DNA of 37,208 bases from Halomonas sp. PR-M31 (GTDB lineage: Bacteria > Pseudomonadota > Gammaproteobacteria > Pseudomonadales > Halomonadaceae): the NCBI RefSeq assembly GCF_001039575.1, contig NZ_JIBT01000012.1, positions 1-37,208 on the forward strand, given 5' to 3'. Of the stretch, positions 25,868 through 34,116 are shown piece after piece. A program made the position numbers and the translations under genes. How positions within the stretch are numbered: the stretch's first letter is position 1; each line of letters begins with the position of its first letter. The notes under the pieces are model-generated. The model was not told the origin of the DNA. It ran no database searches and was given only the letters and a program-made list of their open reading frames with translations.

Positions 25868-26650
25868 ATGGATCCTATTCGCCGCTCTCTCCTTGGCCAA
25901 CTGGCAAAGCTTACCGCTGGAGCCGCCCTGGTGCCGCTATCCAGCGTGGCTCATGCCGGTATCAATGAGCAGCCCCCGCGCCGCGGAGGCGACCCGGAAA
26001 AGCGCTACGGCATGCTCATCGATCTGCGTCGCTGCATCGGCTGCCAGGCCTGCACCGTGTCCTGTCATATCGAGAATGCCGCGCCACTGGGCAATTTCCG
26101 CACCGTGGTCTCTCAATTTGAAGTCGAACACGAAGAGACCGGAGAGCTTGCCACCTTCATGCTGCCAAGACTCTGCAATCACTGCGAGAACCCACCCTGC
26201 GTGCCAGTCTGCCCGGTACAGGCCACCTTCCAGCGTGAAGACGGCATCGTGGTGGTGGACAGCGATCGCTGCGTCGGCTGCGCTTATTGCGTCAACGCTT
26301 GCCCTTACGATGCCCGCTTCATCAACCCGCGCACCCAGACCGCGGACAAGTGCACCTTCTGCGCCCATCGTCTGGAAGCGGGGCTCTTGCCCGCCTGTGT
26401 CGAATCCTGTGTCGGCGGTGCCCGCATCATCGGCGACATGCGCGATCCGCAAAGCGAGATCAGCCAGTTGATCGAAGAACACCGGGACGAGCTGATGGTG
26501 CTCAAACCGGAAAAGAACACCCTGCCCCAGGTTTACTATCTGGGCATGGACGAGCGCTTCACCACCCGCCCGGACGGCATCAAGCCGGCCATCTGGGATG
26601 TCGCCAACCAGAACGGCAAGGAGATCGGTTATGAATTCCATGGCCATTGA
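25868..26650 (+). CDS. ttrB: Tat-exported four-cluster Fe-S electron-transfer subunit, TtrB-like
   Basis: A 260-residue protein that passes electrons between the membrane anchor and the molybdoenzyme. The ATG at 25868 has GGAGG upstream. A twin-arginine signal is at the N-terminus (IRRSLLGQLAKLTAGAALVP). Four [4Fe-4S] cysteine groups follow: CIGCQACTVSC, CNHCENPPCVPVCP, CVGCAYCVNACPYD and CTFC with CVESC. It ends 20 bases inside the start of the NrfD gene. The gene order B-C-A equals ttrBCA of tetrathionate reductase. Related Srd and Arr-type systems share the parts, so the physiological acceptor is inferred. Confidence 0.8.
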   Translation: MDPIRRSLLGQLAKLTAGAALVPLSSVAHAGINEQPPRRGGDPEKRYGMLIDLRRCIGCQACTVSCHIENAAPLGNFRTVVSQFEVEHEETGELATFMLPRLCNHCENPPCVPVCPVQATFQREDGIVVVDSDRCVGCAYCVNACPYDARFINPRTQTADKCTFCAHRLEAGLLPACVESCVGGARIIGDMRDPQSEISQLIEEHRDELMVLKPEKNTLPQVYYLGMDERFTTRPDGIKPAIWDVANQNGKEIGYEFHGH

Positions 26651-27794
26651 GATGCTGGTCCCGCGCTATGGGATCGCCTGGTACCCTTGGGCGGTACAGT
26701 ATTTCTTTCTGATCGCGTTGTCCTACGCCACGCTTTGGCTGGCGGTCCCAGGGCTCATTCTGGGTAAGAAGGCCTGGATGCCCACCGCCCGCATCGCCAT
26801 GCTGGCCTGTGTCAGCACCACCCTGGTGGGACCGGTGGCACTGCTCGCCGACCTGCACCAACCCTTGCGTTTCTGGCACTTCTACGGCTACCCGACGCCT
26901 TGGTCCTGGATGTCTCTGGGTAGTTTCGTCCTGCCGCTGTATCTGGGCGCCGTGGTGGTACTGGCCTGGATGAGCTGGCGTCCGGCACTCAAGGAGCGCA
27001 GCCAGGCAAGCGACGGCTGGTTCTCTAAAATCGCCGGTTGGCTCTCCTGGGGACACTGGGAAATACCGCGTCCGTTAATGGTGCTGGTGGGCTTAGGCGC
27101 TCTGGTACTATCCCTTGGCATCATGGTGTATACCGGTGCCGAGGTGGCCATCGTTCGCGCCCGTCCGCTGTGGAATACCTACTGGCTACCGTTTGCCTTC
27201 ATGGCTACCGGCTTCATCGGCGCCGCAGGATTGGTGATGGTGCTCAACCGCATCAGTCAGGCACGCAATGTCATAATCAATCGTCAGATGTTCAGCGTCA
27301 TGATTGGCGCCTGCATCGCCATGGGCTTTGTCGCATTGACCTGGTTCCTGGACGGCATCAATGCGGTGGACGGCTCCGTCGCCATTGCCATGGACTCCAT
27401 CAAGGATAGCGAACAGTGGCGCGCTACCGCTCTATGGGGCGGCATTGCCGGTATCACCTTGTTCGTCATTGCCATCATCCTGCGACTACGCGAGCGTCTA
27501 TGGGGTTGGGGCTGGCTGGTTGGTCTACTGGCTCTGCACGTGGCCTGGATGTTCCGTTGGGTCGTGTTGATGGATGTACAGACCGTGGCCCGCAACAGCG
27601 CCGGCTACCACAACTATGACATGGCCTTTGGTTCCTACGGCCTGATGGGCATTCTCGGCACCTTCGGGCTCTGGATCGCTGCCATTCTGCTCATCGATCT
27701 GTTCATTCCCTGGCGCGGCAACGAGGCCCGGGCGATTACTAATAAAACCTCTTCCTCTTCTGACATATCTACAGGAGCGCCTAGCCATGGATAA
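26631..27794 (+). CDS. ttrC: NrfD/TtrC-type membrane quinol-oxidising subunit
   Basis: A 387-residue integral membrane protein of the NrfD/PsrC type with about nine or ten hydrophobic segments. Early matches include VGPVALLADLHQPLRFWHFY and PTPWSWMSLGSFVLPLYLGA, where conserved acidic and His residues line the quinone site. The ATG at 26631 overlaps the Fe-S gene by 20 bases, and the end overlaps the catalytic gene by 8, so the three are translationally coupled. It anchors the exported subunits and exchanges electrons with the quinone pool. No cytochrome partner is seen. Confidence 0.82.
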   Translation: MNSMAIEMLVPRYGIAWYPWAVQYFFLIALSYATLWLAVPGLILGKKAWMPTARIAMLACVSTTLVGPVALLADLHQPLRFWHFYGYPTPWSWMSLGSFVLPLYLGAVVVLAWMSWRPALKERSQASDGWFSKIAGWLSWGHWEIPRPLMVLVGLGALVLSLGIMVYTGAEVAIVRARPLWNTYWLPFAFMATGFIGAAGLVMVLNRISQARNVIINRQMFSVMIGACIAMGFVALTWFLDGINAVDGSVAIAMDSIKDSEQWRATALWGGIAGITLFVIAIILRLRERLWGWGWLVGLLALHVAWMFRWVVLMDVQTVARNSAGYHNYDMAFGSYGLMGILGTFGLWIAAILLIDLFIPWRGNEARAITNKTSSSSDISTGAPSHG

Positions 27795-30700
27795 GTCACG
27801 TCGTCGTCTTCTCAAGGGCGCTGTCGCTGCTGGCGGTGCCGCCACCTTCGCCGTCGGCTATTCCGGTCCGCTGATCAAGATGGGCAAGGGCGTTACCGGC
27901 AGCGCCGGCGAGACACCCAAGCACAACATCTATGGCAATGCCCTGGCGCCGGAATATCACGTCGATGCCAAAAGCGGCGAGTTGACGCTAAATCCGGATC
28001 AGCGCACCGCCTTCACTATCTGCTATGGCTGCACCACCAAGTGCGGTGTGCGGGTCCGGGTGGACAACAACACCGACGAGGTACTGCGGGTCATCGGCAA
28101 CCCCTATCATCCGCTCTCCTCCGAGCCGCACCTACCCATGAAGACCCCGGTCGCGGAAGCGTTGAGAAGCGTCAGCGGTTATCAGGGCCAGGGGCTGGCA
28201 GGACGCTCCACCGCCTGCGCCCGGGGCAATGCCATGATGGCCCAGATCACAAGCCCCCATCGCATTACCGACTGCCTGAAGCGGGTTGGCGAGCGCGGCA
28301 GCCACCGCTGGGAGAAGATTTCCTTCGAGAAACTGATCGAGGAGGTCTGTGAGGGCGGCGATCTGTTCGGTGAGGGCCCGGTGGACGGGCTGCGCGCCAT
28401 TCACAATCACGACGAGTTGATCGATCCGGAGAATCCGGAGTACGGCCCCAAGGCCAATCAGCTACTGATGATGGAAGCCACGGACTACGGCCGCTCGGCG
28501 CTTTTGAAGCGTTTCGGCAACAACGCCTTCGGCACCCGTAACTACGGCCACCATGGCTCTTATTGCGGCCTGGCATTCCGCATGGGCTCTGGCGCCATGA
28601 TGGACGACCTGGCCAAGAACGCTCATACCAAACCGGACTACGCCAACGCCAAGTTCGCGCTGTTCATCGGGACCGCGCCAAGCCAGGCGGGCAACCCCTT
28701 CAAGCGTCAGGGTCGTCTGCTGGCGGAAGCACGCTCTCTGGGCACGCTGGATTACATCGTCATCGATCCGGCACTCAATGCCACCGCTTCGCACTCTTCC
28801 GTGGAGCGCAGCCGCTGGATTCCCATCCGTCCGGGTACCGATAGCGCCTTCGCCATGGCATTGATTCAATGGCTTCTTGATCATGAGGCCTATGCGGCGG
28901 ACTACCTGGCGATTCCGGATCAGAAAGCCGCTGAAGCCGCTGGTGAAGTGGGATATACCAACGCCTCCCATCTGGTGATCGAAAGCGAAGAGCATCCGCG
29001 CCGCGGCTATTTCCTGCGCCGTTCGGATATTGGTGACGCCGAGCCGGATAGCGATGGCGACGACTTGCTGGTCGTCGATGCCAACGGCCAGCTTTTGCCG
29101 GCGTCCAAGGTATCCAAGGCGGCGTTATTCGTCGAGCGCGATATCGAAGCCGCTGAAGGCACACTGAAGGTCAAGAGCAGCCTGGCCAAACTCAAGGAAG
29201 CCGCGGGCGAGCGTTCCCTGAAAGAATACGCAGAGCACTGCGGCATTCCCCAAGAGCAGATCAAACATATCGCCGAGCGCTTTGCCGCCTATGGACGCGA
29301 TGCGGTAGCAGACTGCCACGGCGGCATGATGTCCTCGAACGGCTTCTACGCCGCTTACGGCATCCAGATGCTCAATCTGCTGGCGGGCAACATGAACCGT
29401 CGGGGCGGGTCCGCTCATGCCGGTGGCAAGTTCAACGGCATGTCCGATGGACCGCGCTACGATCTGGAAAGCTTCCCGGACATGCGCGAGCCCAAGGGCG
29501 TTTTCCTCTCCCGCTCACGCTTCCCCTACGAGAAGACCTCGGAGTACAAGCGCAAGGTAGCGGCGGGCGAAAACCCTTATCCGGCCAAGGCCCCCTGGCG
29601 CTCTCTGGCGCCACCGGTACTTACCGAGCATCTGGCCTCCGCCCTGGATGGCTATCCCTATACGCTCAAGGCGATAATCGGCTGCATGGCCAATCCGTTT
29701 TACGGTCACGCCGGGGTCGAATCGATGATCATCGACAAGTTCAAGAACCCCAAGAATCTAGGGCTTTACGTGGCAGTGGACGGCTTCATCAACGAGACCA
29801 ATCGCTACGCAGACTACATCGTGCCGGATTCGGTGATGTATGAAGTCTGGGGGTTCACCGGCGCCTGGAGCGGCGTACTCAGCAAGACGACTACCGCTTG
29901 CTGGCCAATCGTGGAGCCGCGTCAGCAGAAGACCGAAGATGGCGAGCCGGTGAGCATGGACAGCTTCTTCATCGCCGTGGCCAAGCGCCTTGGCCTGCCG
30001 GGCTTCGGTGACAACGCCATCCCCGGCGCGGACGGCAAGATGTATCCTCTGCATCGCGCCGAGGACTACTATCTGCGTGCCGCCGCCAATATTGCGTTCA
30101 TGAACCAGCCACTCCCGGCGGCGGATGAAAGCGATATCCTACATGGCGGCGTCCAACCGCTGTTGGAAAAACTCGAGCGTACTCTGCCAAGCGAAGAACA
30201 AGGTCCGGTGGCCTATCTGTACGCCCGGGGCGGACGCTTTCAGGACCACGACGAGATTTATGTCAAGAACGACAAGCTCAGCAATGCCTGGACCAAGCCG
30301 CTTTGCGTCTACAACGAGCAGGTCGGTACTACCATCGATAGCCAGAGTGGCAGGCCTCTCACTGGCACACCCTGTCTGAACTTACCGCAGCTCAGCGACG
30401 GTCGTGGACTGCGTGAGGTGTTCAGCGAGAACGACTGGCCGCTATTGGCCTTCTCCTACAAGTCCAACATCATGAACTCCTACGCCATCGGGCTTGAGCG
30501 GCTACGCATGATCAAACCCTACAATCCGGTGCTGATGCATACCGAGGATGCTCAAAAACGCGGTATTTCTCATGGCGATACCGTGCGCATCAAGAGCCCC
30601 GGCGGCGAAGTGATCGGGCTGGCCCTGGTCACGGACGGAGTCATGAAGGGCTCACTCGGTATCGAGCACAGCTACGGCCACACTGAACTCGGCGGCAGCG

Positions 30701-30885
30701 ATCATGTAATCGACGGCGAAACGATGGAAGGCGTGGAATGGGTGCGCGCCGGAGTCAACATCAACGATCTCGGTTTTGCTGACCCCACCCGCGAGGTGAT
30801 GGGCACCTGGCTCGAAGGCGTCAGCGGTGCCAGTATTCGCCAGGGATTGCCGATCGAGGTCAGTCGTATCGCAGAAGAAGCATGA
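27787..30885 (+). CDS. ttrA: Tat-exported molybdopterin oxidoreductase, tetrathionate reductase TtrA-like
   Basis: A 1032-residue molybdo-bis(MGD) enzyme. The Tat signal SRRRLLKGAVAAGGAATF is at the N-terminus. One [4Fe-4S] cluster is bound by Cys79, Cys82, Cys86 (CYGCTTKCGVRV) and Cys144 (STACARG). Cys260 in HHGSYCGLAFR is a plausible Mo ligand. The segment RVIGNPYHPLSSEPHLPMKT and the length of about 1000 residues fit the TtrA group; ArrA/ArxA (arsenic) and SrdA (selenate) are relatives, so the substrate is not certain. The ATG at 27787 has AGGAG upstream. It closes the ttrBCA-like operon, and a hairpin follows. No TtrRS two-component pair lies in the window; the FNR-type site suggests control by oxygen instead. 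Confidence 0.8.
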   Translation: MDKSRRRLLKGAVAAGGAATFAVGYSGPLIKMGKGVTGSAGETPKHNIYGNALAPEYHVDAKSGELTLNPDQRTAFTICYGCTTKCGVRVRVDNNTDEVLRVIGNPYHPLSSEPHLPMKTPVAEALRSVSGYQGQGLAGRSTACARGNAMMAQITSPHRITDCLKRVGERGSHRWEKISFEKLIEEVCEGGDLFGEGPVDGLRAIHNHDELIDPENPEYGPKANQLLMMEATDYGRSALLKRFGNNAFGTRNYGHHGSYCGLAFRMGSGAMMDDLAKNAHTKPDYANAKFALFIGTAPSQAGNPFKRQGRLLAEARSLGTLDYIVIDPALNATASHSSVERSRWIPIRPGTDSAFAMALIQWLLDHEAYAADYLAIPDQKAAEAAGEVGYTNASHLVIESEEHPRRGYFLRRSDIGDAEPDSDGDDLLVVDANGQLLPASKVSKAALFVERDIEAAEGTLKVKSSLAKLKEAAGERSLKEYAEHCGIPQEQIKHIAERFAAYGRDAVADCHGGMMSSNGFYAAYGIQMLNLLAGNMNRRGGSAHAGGKFNGMSDGPRYDLESFPDMREPKGVFLSRSRFPYEKTSEYKRKVAAGENPYPAKAPWRSLAPPVLTEHLASALDGYPYTLKAIIGCMANPFYGHAGVESMIIDKFKNPKNLGLYVAVDGFINETNRYADYIVPDSVMYEVWGFTGAWSGVLSKTTTACWPIVEPRQQKTEDGEPVSMDSFFIAVAKRLGLPGFGDNAIPGADGKMYPLHRAEDYYLRAAANIAFMNQPLPAADESDILHGGVQPLLEKLERTLPSEEQGPVAYLYARGGRFQDHDEIYVKNDKLSNAWTKPLCVYNEQVGTTIDSQSGRPLTGTPCLNLPQLSDGRGLREVFSENDWPLLAFSYKSNIMNSYAIGLERLRMIKPYNPVLMHTEDAQKRGISHGDTVRIKSPGGEVIGLALVTDGVMKGSLGIEHSYGHTELGGSDHVIDGETMEGVEWVRAGVNINDLGFADPTREVMGTWLEGVSGASIRQGLPIEVSRIAEEA

Positions 30886-30904
30886 GATGTTTTGAAGTAG
30901 CTTC

Positions 30905-30933
30905 AAGGCGGCCCAAGGGTCGCCTTTAAGTTT
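30905..30933 (+). terminator. Probable terminator of the ttr-like operon
   Basis: AAGGCGGCC pairs with GGTCGCCTT (one G-U pair) around a CAAG loop at 30905-30926, followed by TAAGTTT. It lies 19 bases after the catalytic-subunit stop. The U-run is short. Confidence 0.5.
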
Positions 30934-31009
30934 GTCTGGCTTTGCAATTTTCGGGCTTTCGCAAATTTGCCATACTGACGCCATCTAAACGATCAGCGAC
31001 CCCTGACCC

Positions 31010-31795
31010 ATGCCACACCTGATTACTCATCGTCCCCGCGTGTCCGCTCTTTCCTCGAAAAATTCGCACAGTCGTGCTCACGAGATATGGCAGACGGTTA
31101 ATGCCTTCAGCTACAAGCTGGGTGGGCTTTGCTTTCTAGTAGGCAGCATTTTCTTCTTCCCGGCGCTCTCCCAGTATCTGGCAGTTGGCGACTGGCTGTT
31201 CTTCATCGGCTCGATTCTCTATCTGATGGTAACCGGCCACGATCTGCTGGAAGTCATCAAGTACTGGCGGTATCACAACACGGACACCTTCGCCGATCAT
31301 ATCGAGTTCGTCACCGCCTGGTCCTACGTGCTGGGTTCGGCGTTATTCATTGTTGGTAGCCTGTGCTTTTTGCCTAGCATCGAGGCGAAGACCCCTGGCG
31401 CCTGGAGTTTCATCATTGGCTCGGCACTGTTCGTGACTGGCGGCTTCGTCAACATCATGCAGATCGTCGAGGCACCGTCTCAGCTCTATATGGAGCTTTT
31501 TAACATCACCGTGGCTCAATTCATTCTGGGCTCCGGGCTGTTTGCGGTGGCATCGATTCCTTATCTGTGGCAGCTCAGCGATCCCGCGGACAGTCTGGTG
31601 ACAACCCTCGCCGCCTCGCTCTTTTTGTTCGCTAGCATCTTGTTCTTCCTAGGCGGCATACTCATCTACTATCGCAAGCTAGTGAGCAAGAAGCTGCTGG
31701 ACTTTTGTCACGCCAACGGACTTGGCACCATGTTCATCAGCTCCCTGCGCCAGGAGGACGAAAGAGCGCGCAAAAAAGACGCCGCTTCGTCCTGA
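31010..31795 (+). CDS. YrhK-domain membrane protein with three internal repeats
   Basis: A 261-residue membrane protein. Three similar units can be aligned by eye: YKLGGLCFLVGSIFFFP with GDWLFFIGSILYLMVTG; YVLGSALFIVGSLCFLP with GAWSFIIGSALFVTGG; and FILGSGLFAVASIPYL with LAASLFLFASILFFLGG. The first two carry the hydrophobic helix-turn-helix pattern of the YrhK family, of unknown function. Each has two membrane segments, giving six or more. Before them lies a cytoplasmic segment of about 25 residues (HRPRVSALSSKNSHSRAHEI), and a charged tail EDERARKKDAASS ends it. It follows the ttr operon by 124 bases beyond a terminator, so it is probably a separate unit. Confidence 0.75.
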   Translation: MPHLITHRPRVSALSSKNSHSRAHEIWQTVNAFSYKLGGLCFLVGSIFFFPALSQYLAVGDWLFFIGSILYLMVTGHDLLEVIKYWRYHNTDTFADHIEFVTAWSYVLGSALFIVGSLCFLPSIEAKTPGAWSFIIGSALFVTGGFVNIMQIVEAPSQLYMELFNITVAQFILGSGLFAVASIPYLWQLSDPADSLVTTLAASLFLFASILFFLGGILIYYRKLVSKKLLDFCHANGLGTMFISSLRQEDERARKKDAASS

Positions 31796-31870
31796 TGAGG
31801 TTTTACAGCGTCCAGGCATCGCTATTGGACAATGATCGTACGTCGCTTTGCCGTATCAGCGCGACGAATG

Positions 31871-32842
31871 CTAGGACGTTGCAAAGCGGATCAGGGCGTG
31901 ACGCGTCGTCCAGAAAGCCACCAGAAAGGCGTGGGGAACGGTCAGGGCTGCCAGGCCCCAGAACACCACGCGAAAGGCGGACACCGTCAGCGGCATCTCG
32001 AAGGCGTGAATGCTGTCGAAAGGCATTGCGAACCACAACCAGATAGCAAGCGCCAAGGCAACGGTAATAAGCGTGGTAAACGCGGCACGCCCCGCCACAT
32101 GACCAAGCTTTTCCGTGATGCCCTGCTGGCGCTGATCCGCCAGCAGCAGTAGAAAATGGCGCATAGCGTGCACCATGCAAAAATAATAGGCGAAGGCCAG
32201 CAGCGGCGGCAGTAGAATCATTGCCGCGGCCAGGGCCAGCAGTTCCAGCATGAAGGACCAGGGCCGCGCCGCGCCTGCCAGCAACAGACCAAACCCCGCC
32301 AGCCACAGCAGCGCTCCGATCTTGCCGACGACAAGCAGCATCGGCAGTACGATTTCCGGCGTCTGCCACAAGAGCCAGGCGAAAAGCGCCGCGCTCTGCT
32401 GGGGATGTCCGAGCAAAGGGCCCAAGATCACCAGGCTGCCGCTGAGCCAGGCGCTCCAGTTGCGCCCCTCGAAAGGCAGGAACAGAGCATCCGTGAAGCT
32501 GAAGTGCCAGATTGACAGCGCGAGAAAAAGTACCAGCGCCAGCGTCGGCATCCACCAGATCAGCGCGATGAACGCCACGATCAGACCAAGATAGCCCGCA
32601 AGCCACAGCCCCACGCTAATCGAGGTTTTCCGGCTCAACACCTTGAGCAGCAGGGAGTCGGCGCCCCCATGGGGCAACCCGAGGATCACGACGGGAAATA
32701 TGATTAGCCAGAACTGGGCGACCAGAGGCGGCATTGCAACCGTCGCGCTCGACAGTGCCAGCACCAGCGCGACGACGCTGACAAGCCGACGATGACGCGG
32801 GGCTGGATCAATAACAGTAAATCGATGCGGATGTGCAGGCAT
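31871..32842 (-). CDS. blh: Brp/Blh-type beta-carotene 15,15'-dioxygenase
   Basis: Cleaves beta-carotene into two retinals, the rhodopsin chromophore. It has 323 residues and about eight membrane helices. The iron-ligand histidines of the Brp/Blh family are visible: His58 (LGLPHGGADSLLL), His113 (SIWHFSFTDA), His225 and His229 (FCMVHAMRHF); His304 (TVPHAF) is also typical. The ATG at 32842 has AAAGGG upstream; starts further up would run into the terminator. It lies downstream of the rhodopsin gene on the same strand, with a terminator hairpin in the 135-base gap. Carotenoid synthesis genes are not in the window. Confidence 0.9.
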   Translation of the reverse strand: MPAHPHRFTVIDPAPRHRRLVSVVALVLALSSATVAMPPLVAQFWLIIFPVVILGLPHGGADSLLLKVLSRKTSISVGLWLAGYLGLIVAFIALIWWMPTLALVLFLALSIWHFSFTDALFLPFEGRNWSAWLSGSLVILGPLLGHPQQSAALFAWLLWQTPEIVLPMLLVVGKIGALLWLAGFGLLLAGAARPWSFMLELLALAAAMILLPPLLAFAYYFCMVHAMRHFLLLLADQRQQGITEKLGHVAGRAAFTTLITVALALAIWLWFAMPFDSIHAFEMPLTVSAFRVVFWGLAALTVPHAFLVAFWTTRHALIRFATS

Positions 32843-32920
32843 AGCAATTCCCTTTCTATGCAAGCAAGGCATGGGGTTGTCTCTGGTTACCGCACACGCT
32901 TGGCGTGACATCAATTAAAA

Positions 32921-32948
32921 AGCGATTGGCAAGCATTTGCCAATCGCT
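32921..32948 (-). terminator. Intrinsic terminator between rhodopsin and blh
   Basis: AGCGATTGGCAA (32921-32932) and TTGCCAATCGCT (32937-32948) form a perfect 12-bp stem with a 4-base loop; on the minus strand it is followed by TTTTAATTGA. It ends the rhodopsin transcript 30 bases after its stop. blh would depend on read-through or its own promoter. Confidence 0.85.
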
Positions 32949-32977
32949 CTGTACGAATCAATCGACCATCACAGGGT

Positions 32978-33691
32978 TTATCCGTATTGACGCGCCCCAG
33001 AGTACTGATTTGAAGAATGCTGCGTGCCTTTTCGCACCGCACTGAGCGCGACGAAGCCAAAACCGACCTTGGCACACACATCGAGGATCAGATAGAGCCA
33101 GCTTTCCAGCGTCAAGGAAATGATCGAGAAGCCGGAAGAGCCGATCAACCACACGATGGGGTAGCAGATCCAGAGCACGGTCAAGATGGTCGCCATGGTC
33201 TTGAAGGTCGAGCCATGAATACCGTCGTGCGCCTTTGCCTGCAGTGGCACCCAGATCATGTAGAGCATGGCAAGGAAGGCCACCATGCTGATGATCCACC
33301 AGTAGTAGTTGTAGGGCGCATTGGAGAAGTCGCCGACCAAGCCGGTCAGAATCATGTAGACATCCGCCGCTACCAGTGCAAAGACCAGAGTGCGAATCTT
33401 GGCAATGCTGTCGCTTGCCATCATGGCAAGACTTGCCAGCAAGATGGGTGTGGTAATCAACCAGTCCGTGTAGCGGGCGAAAAAGACGTCGCGTCCATCG
33501 AACTGGACATGACCTTGACCCAGCGCCATGGCGAAATAGTTGGCAAAGGCAACGAAGACGATCGTCATGGCAACCACGCCGTGATGATGCTGATCCTTTG
33601 GGGTACTGCGCGTCATCATCCAGAATACGATGCCCGCAGCCAGCATAATGATCGAACCGATAACGAACGTGATTTGTACACTTGCAGACAT
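32978..33691 (-). CDS. Microbial rhodopsin, proton-pump type with DTS motif
   Basis: A 237-residue seven-helix retinal protein. Schiff-base Lys208 and counterion Asp204 are in helix G (LDVCAKVGFG). Helix C reads RYTDWLITTPILLAS: Asp76, Thr80 and Ser87 match bacteriorhodopsin 85, 89 and 96, so the primary acceptor is kept but the cytoplasmic donor is Ser. Leu84 at the spectral-tuning position suggests green absorption. Glu196 matches the release-group Glu204, whereas Glu194 is replaced by Ser (WLIGSSGFS). Rhodopsins with DTG/DTS motifs that still pump protons slowly are known from Proteobacteria. The ATG at 33691 has AAGGAG upstream. The Blh gene follows. Outward proton pumping is predicted, not proven. 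Confidence 0.93.
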   Translation of the reverse strand: MSASVQITFVIGSIIMLAAGIVFWMMTRSTPKDQHHHGVVAMTIVFVAFANYFAMALGQGHVQFDGRDVFFARYTDWLITTPILLASLAMMASDSIAKIRTLVFALVAADVYMILTGLVGDFSNAPYNYYWWIISMVAFLAMLYMIWVPLQAKAHDGIHGSTFKTMATILTVLWICYPIVWLIGSSGFSIISLTLESWLYLILDVCAKVGFGFVALSAVRKGTQHSSNQYSGARQYG

Positions 33692-33899
33692 TGAAAACTC
33701 CTTTTCGAATGCCAGTTTCAGAGGGGGGTTAAAGCGTTTCCGGGCGGTTGTGGATATGAATCCATTAAATCCAACAATTAAAAATTAGAAAACACATTCC
33801 TTTGTTTCAAGTTATTAAATGTTACTAAAACAGAAACCTCACGCTCTGAATCTTTCATTCCTCGACCCCGCAGCGTTGTATCTCTCGTCGTCGTGGCGG

Positions 33900-34041
33900 A
33901 AGAAGGCATTCCGCTCTGCGGTGAGACCGCCTGAATCACTTCATGCAGACGATGCAGGTTGATCTGCTGCGGCACCAACAGGCTGCGCCAGACCAAAGGC
34001 TAGGTATCGAGCAGTTCGATGCGTAAATGCGTATCAGACAT
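33900..34041 (-). pseudogene. Broken plasmid pRiA4b ORF-3-like fragment
   Basis: From ATG 34041 (perfect AGGAGG ribosome site), MSDTHLRIELLDT is followed by an in-frame TAG and then PLVWRSLLVPQQINLHRLHE and VIQAV, which match the N-terminus of pRiA4b ORF-3-like proteins (xPxxWRxxxVPxxxxLxxLHExIQ). The match stops about 45 residues in; the rest of the family, usually 150-200 residues, is missing and the continuation to 33778 is unrelated. It looks like a dead relic between the rhodopsin gene and the toxin-antitoxin pair. Confidence 0.6.
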
Positions 34042-34116
34042 GATTCCTCCTTTGCTCGTCATCGGCTTCGTTTTCGCGTTCGAGCAGTGTCGCAGATGTC
34101 ACGAGGATGCTCGACC

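Noticed and set aside
28182-29418. Several minus-strand open frames inside the catalytic subunit gene
   Set aside because: All are antisense shadows of the 1032-residue molybdoenzyme and show no domains.
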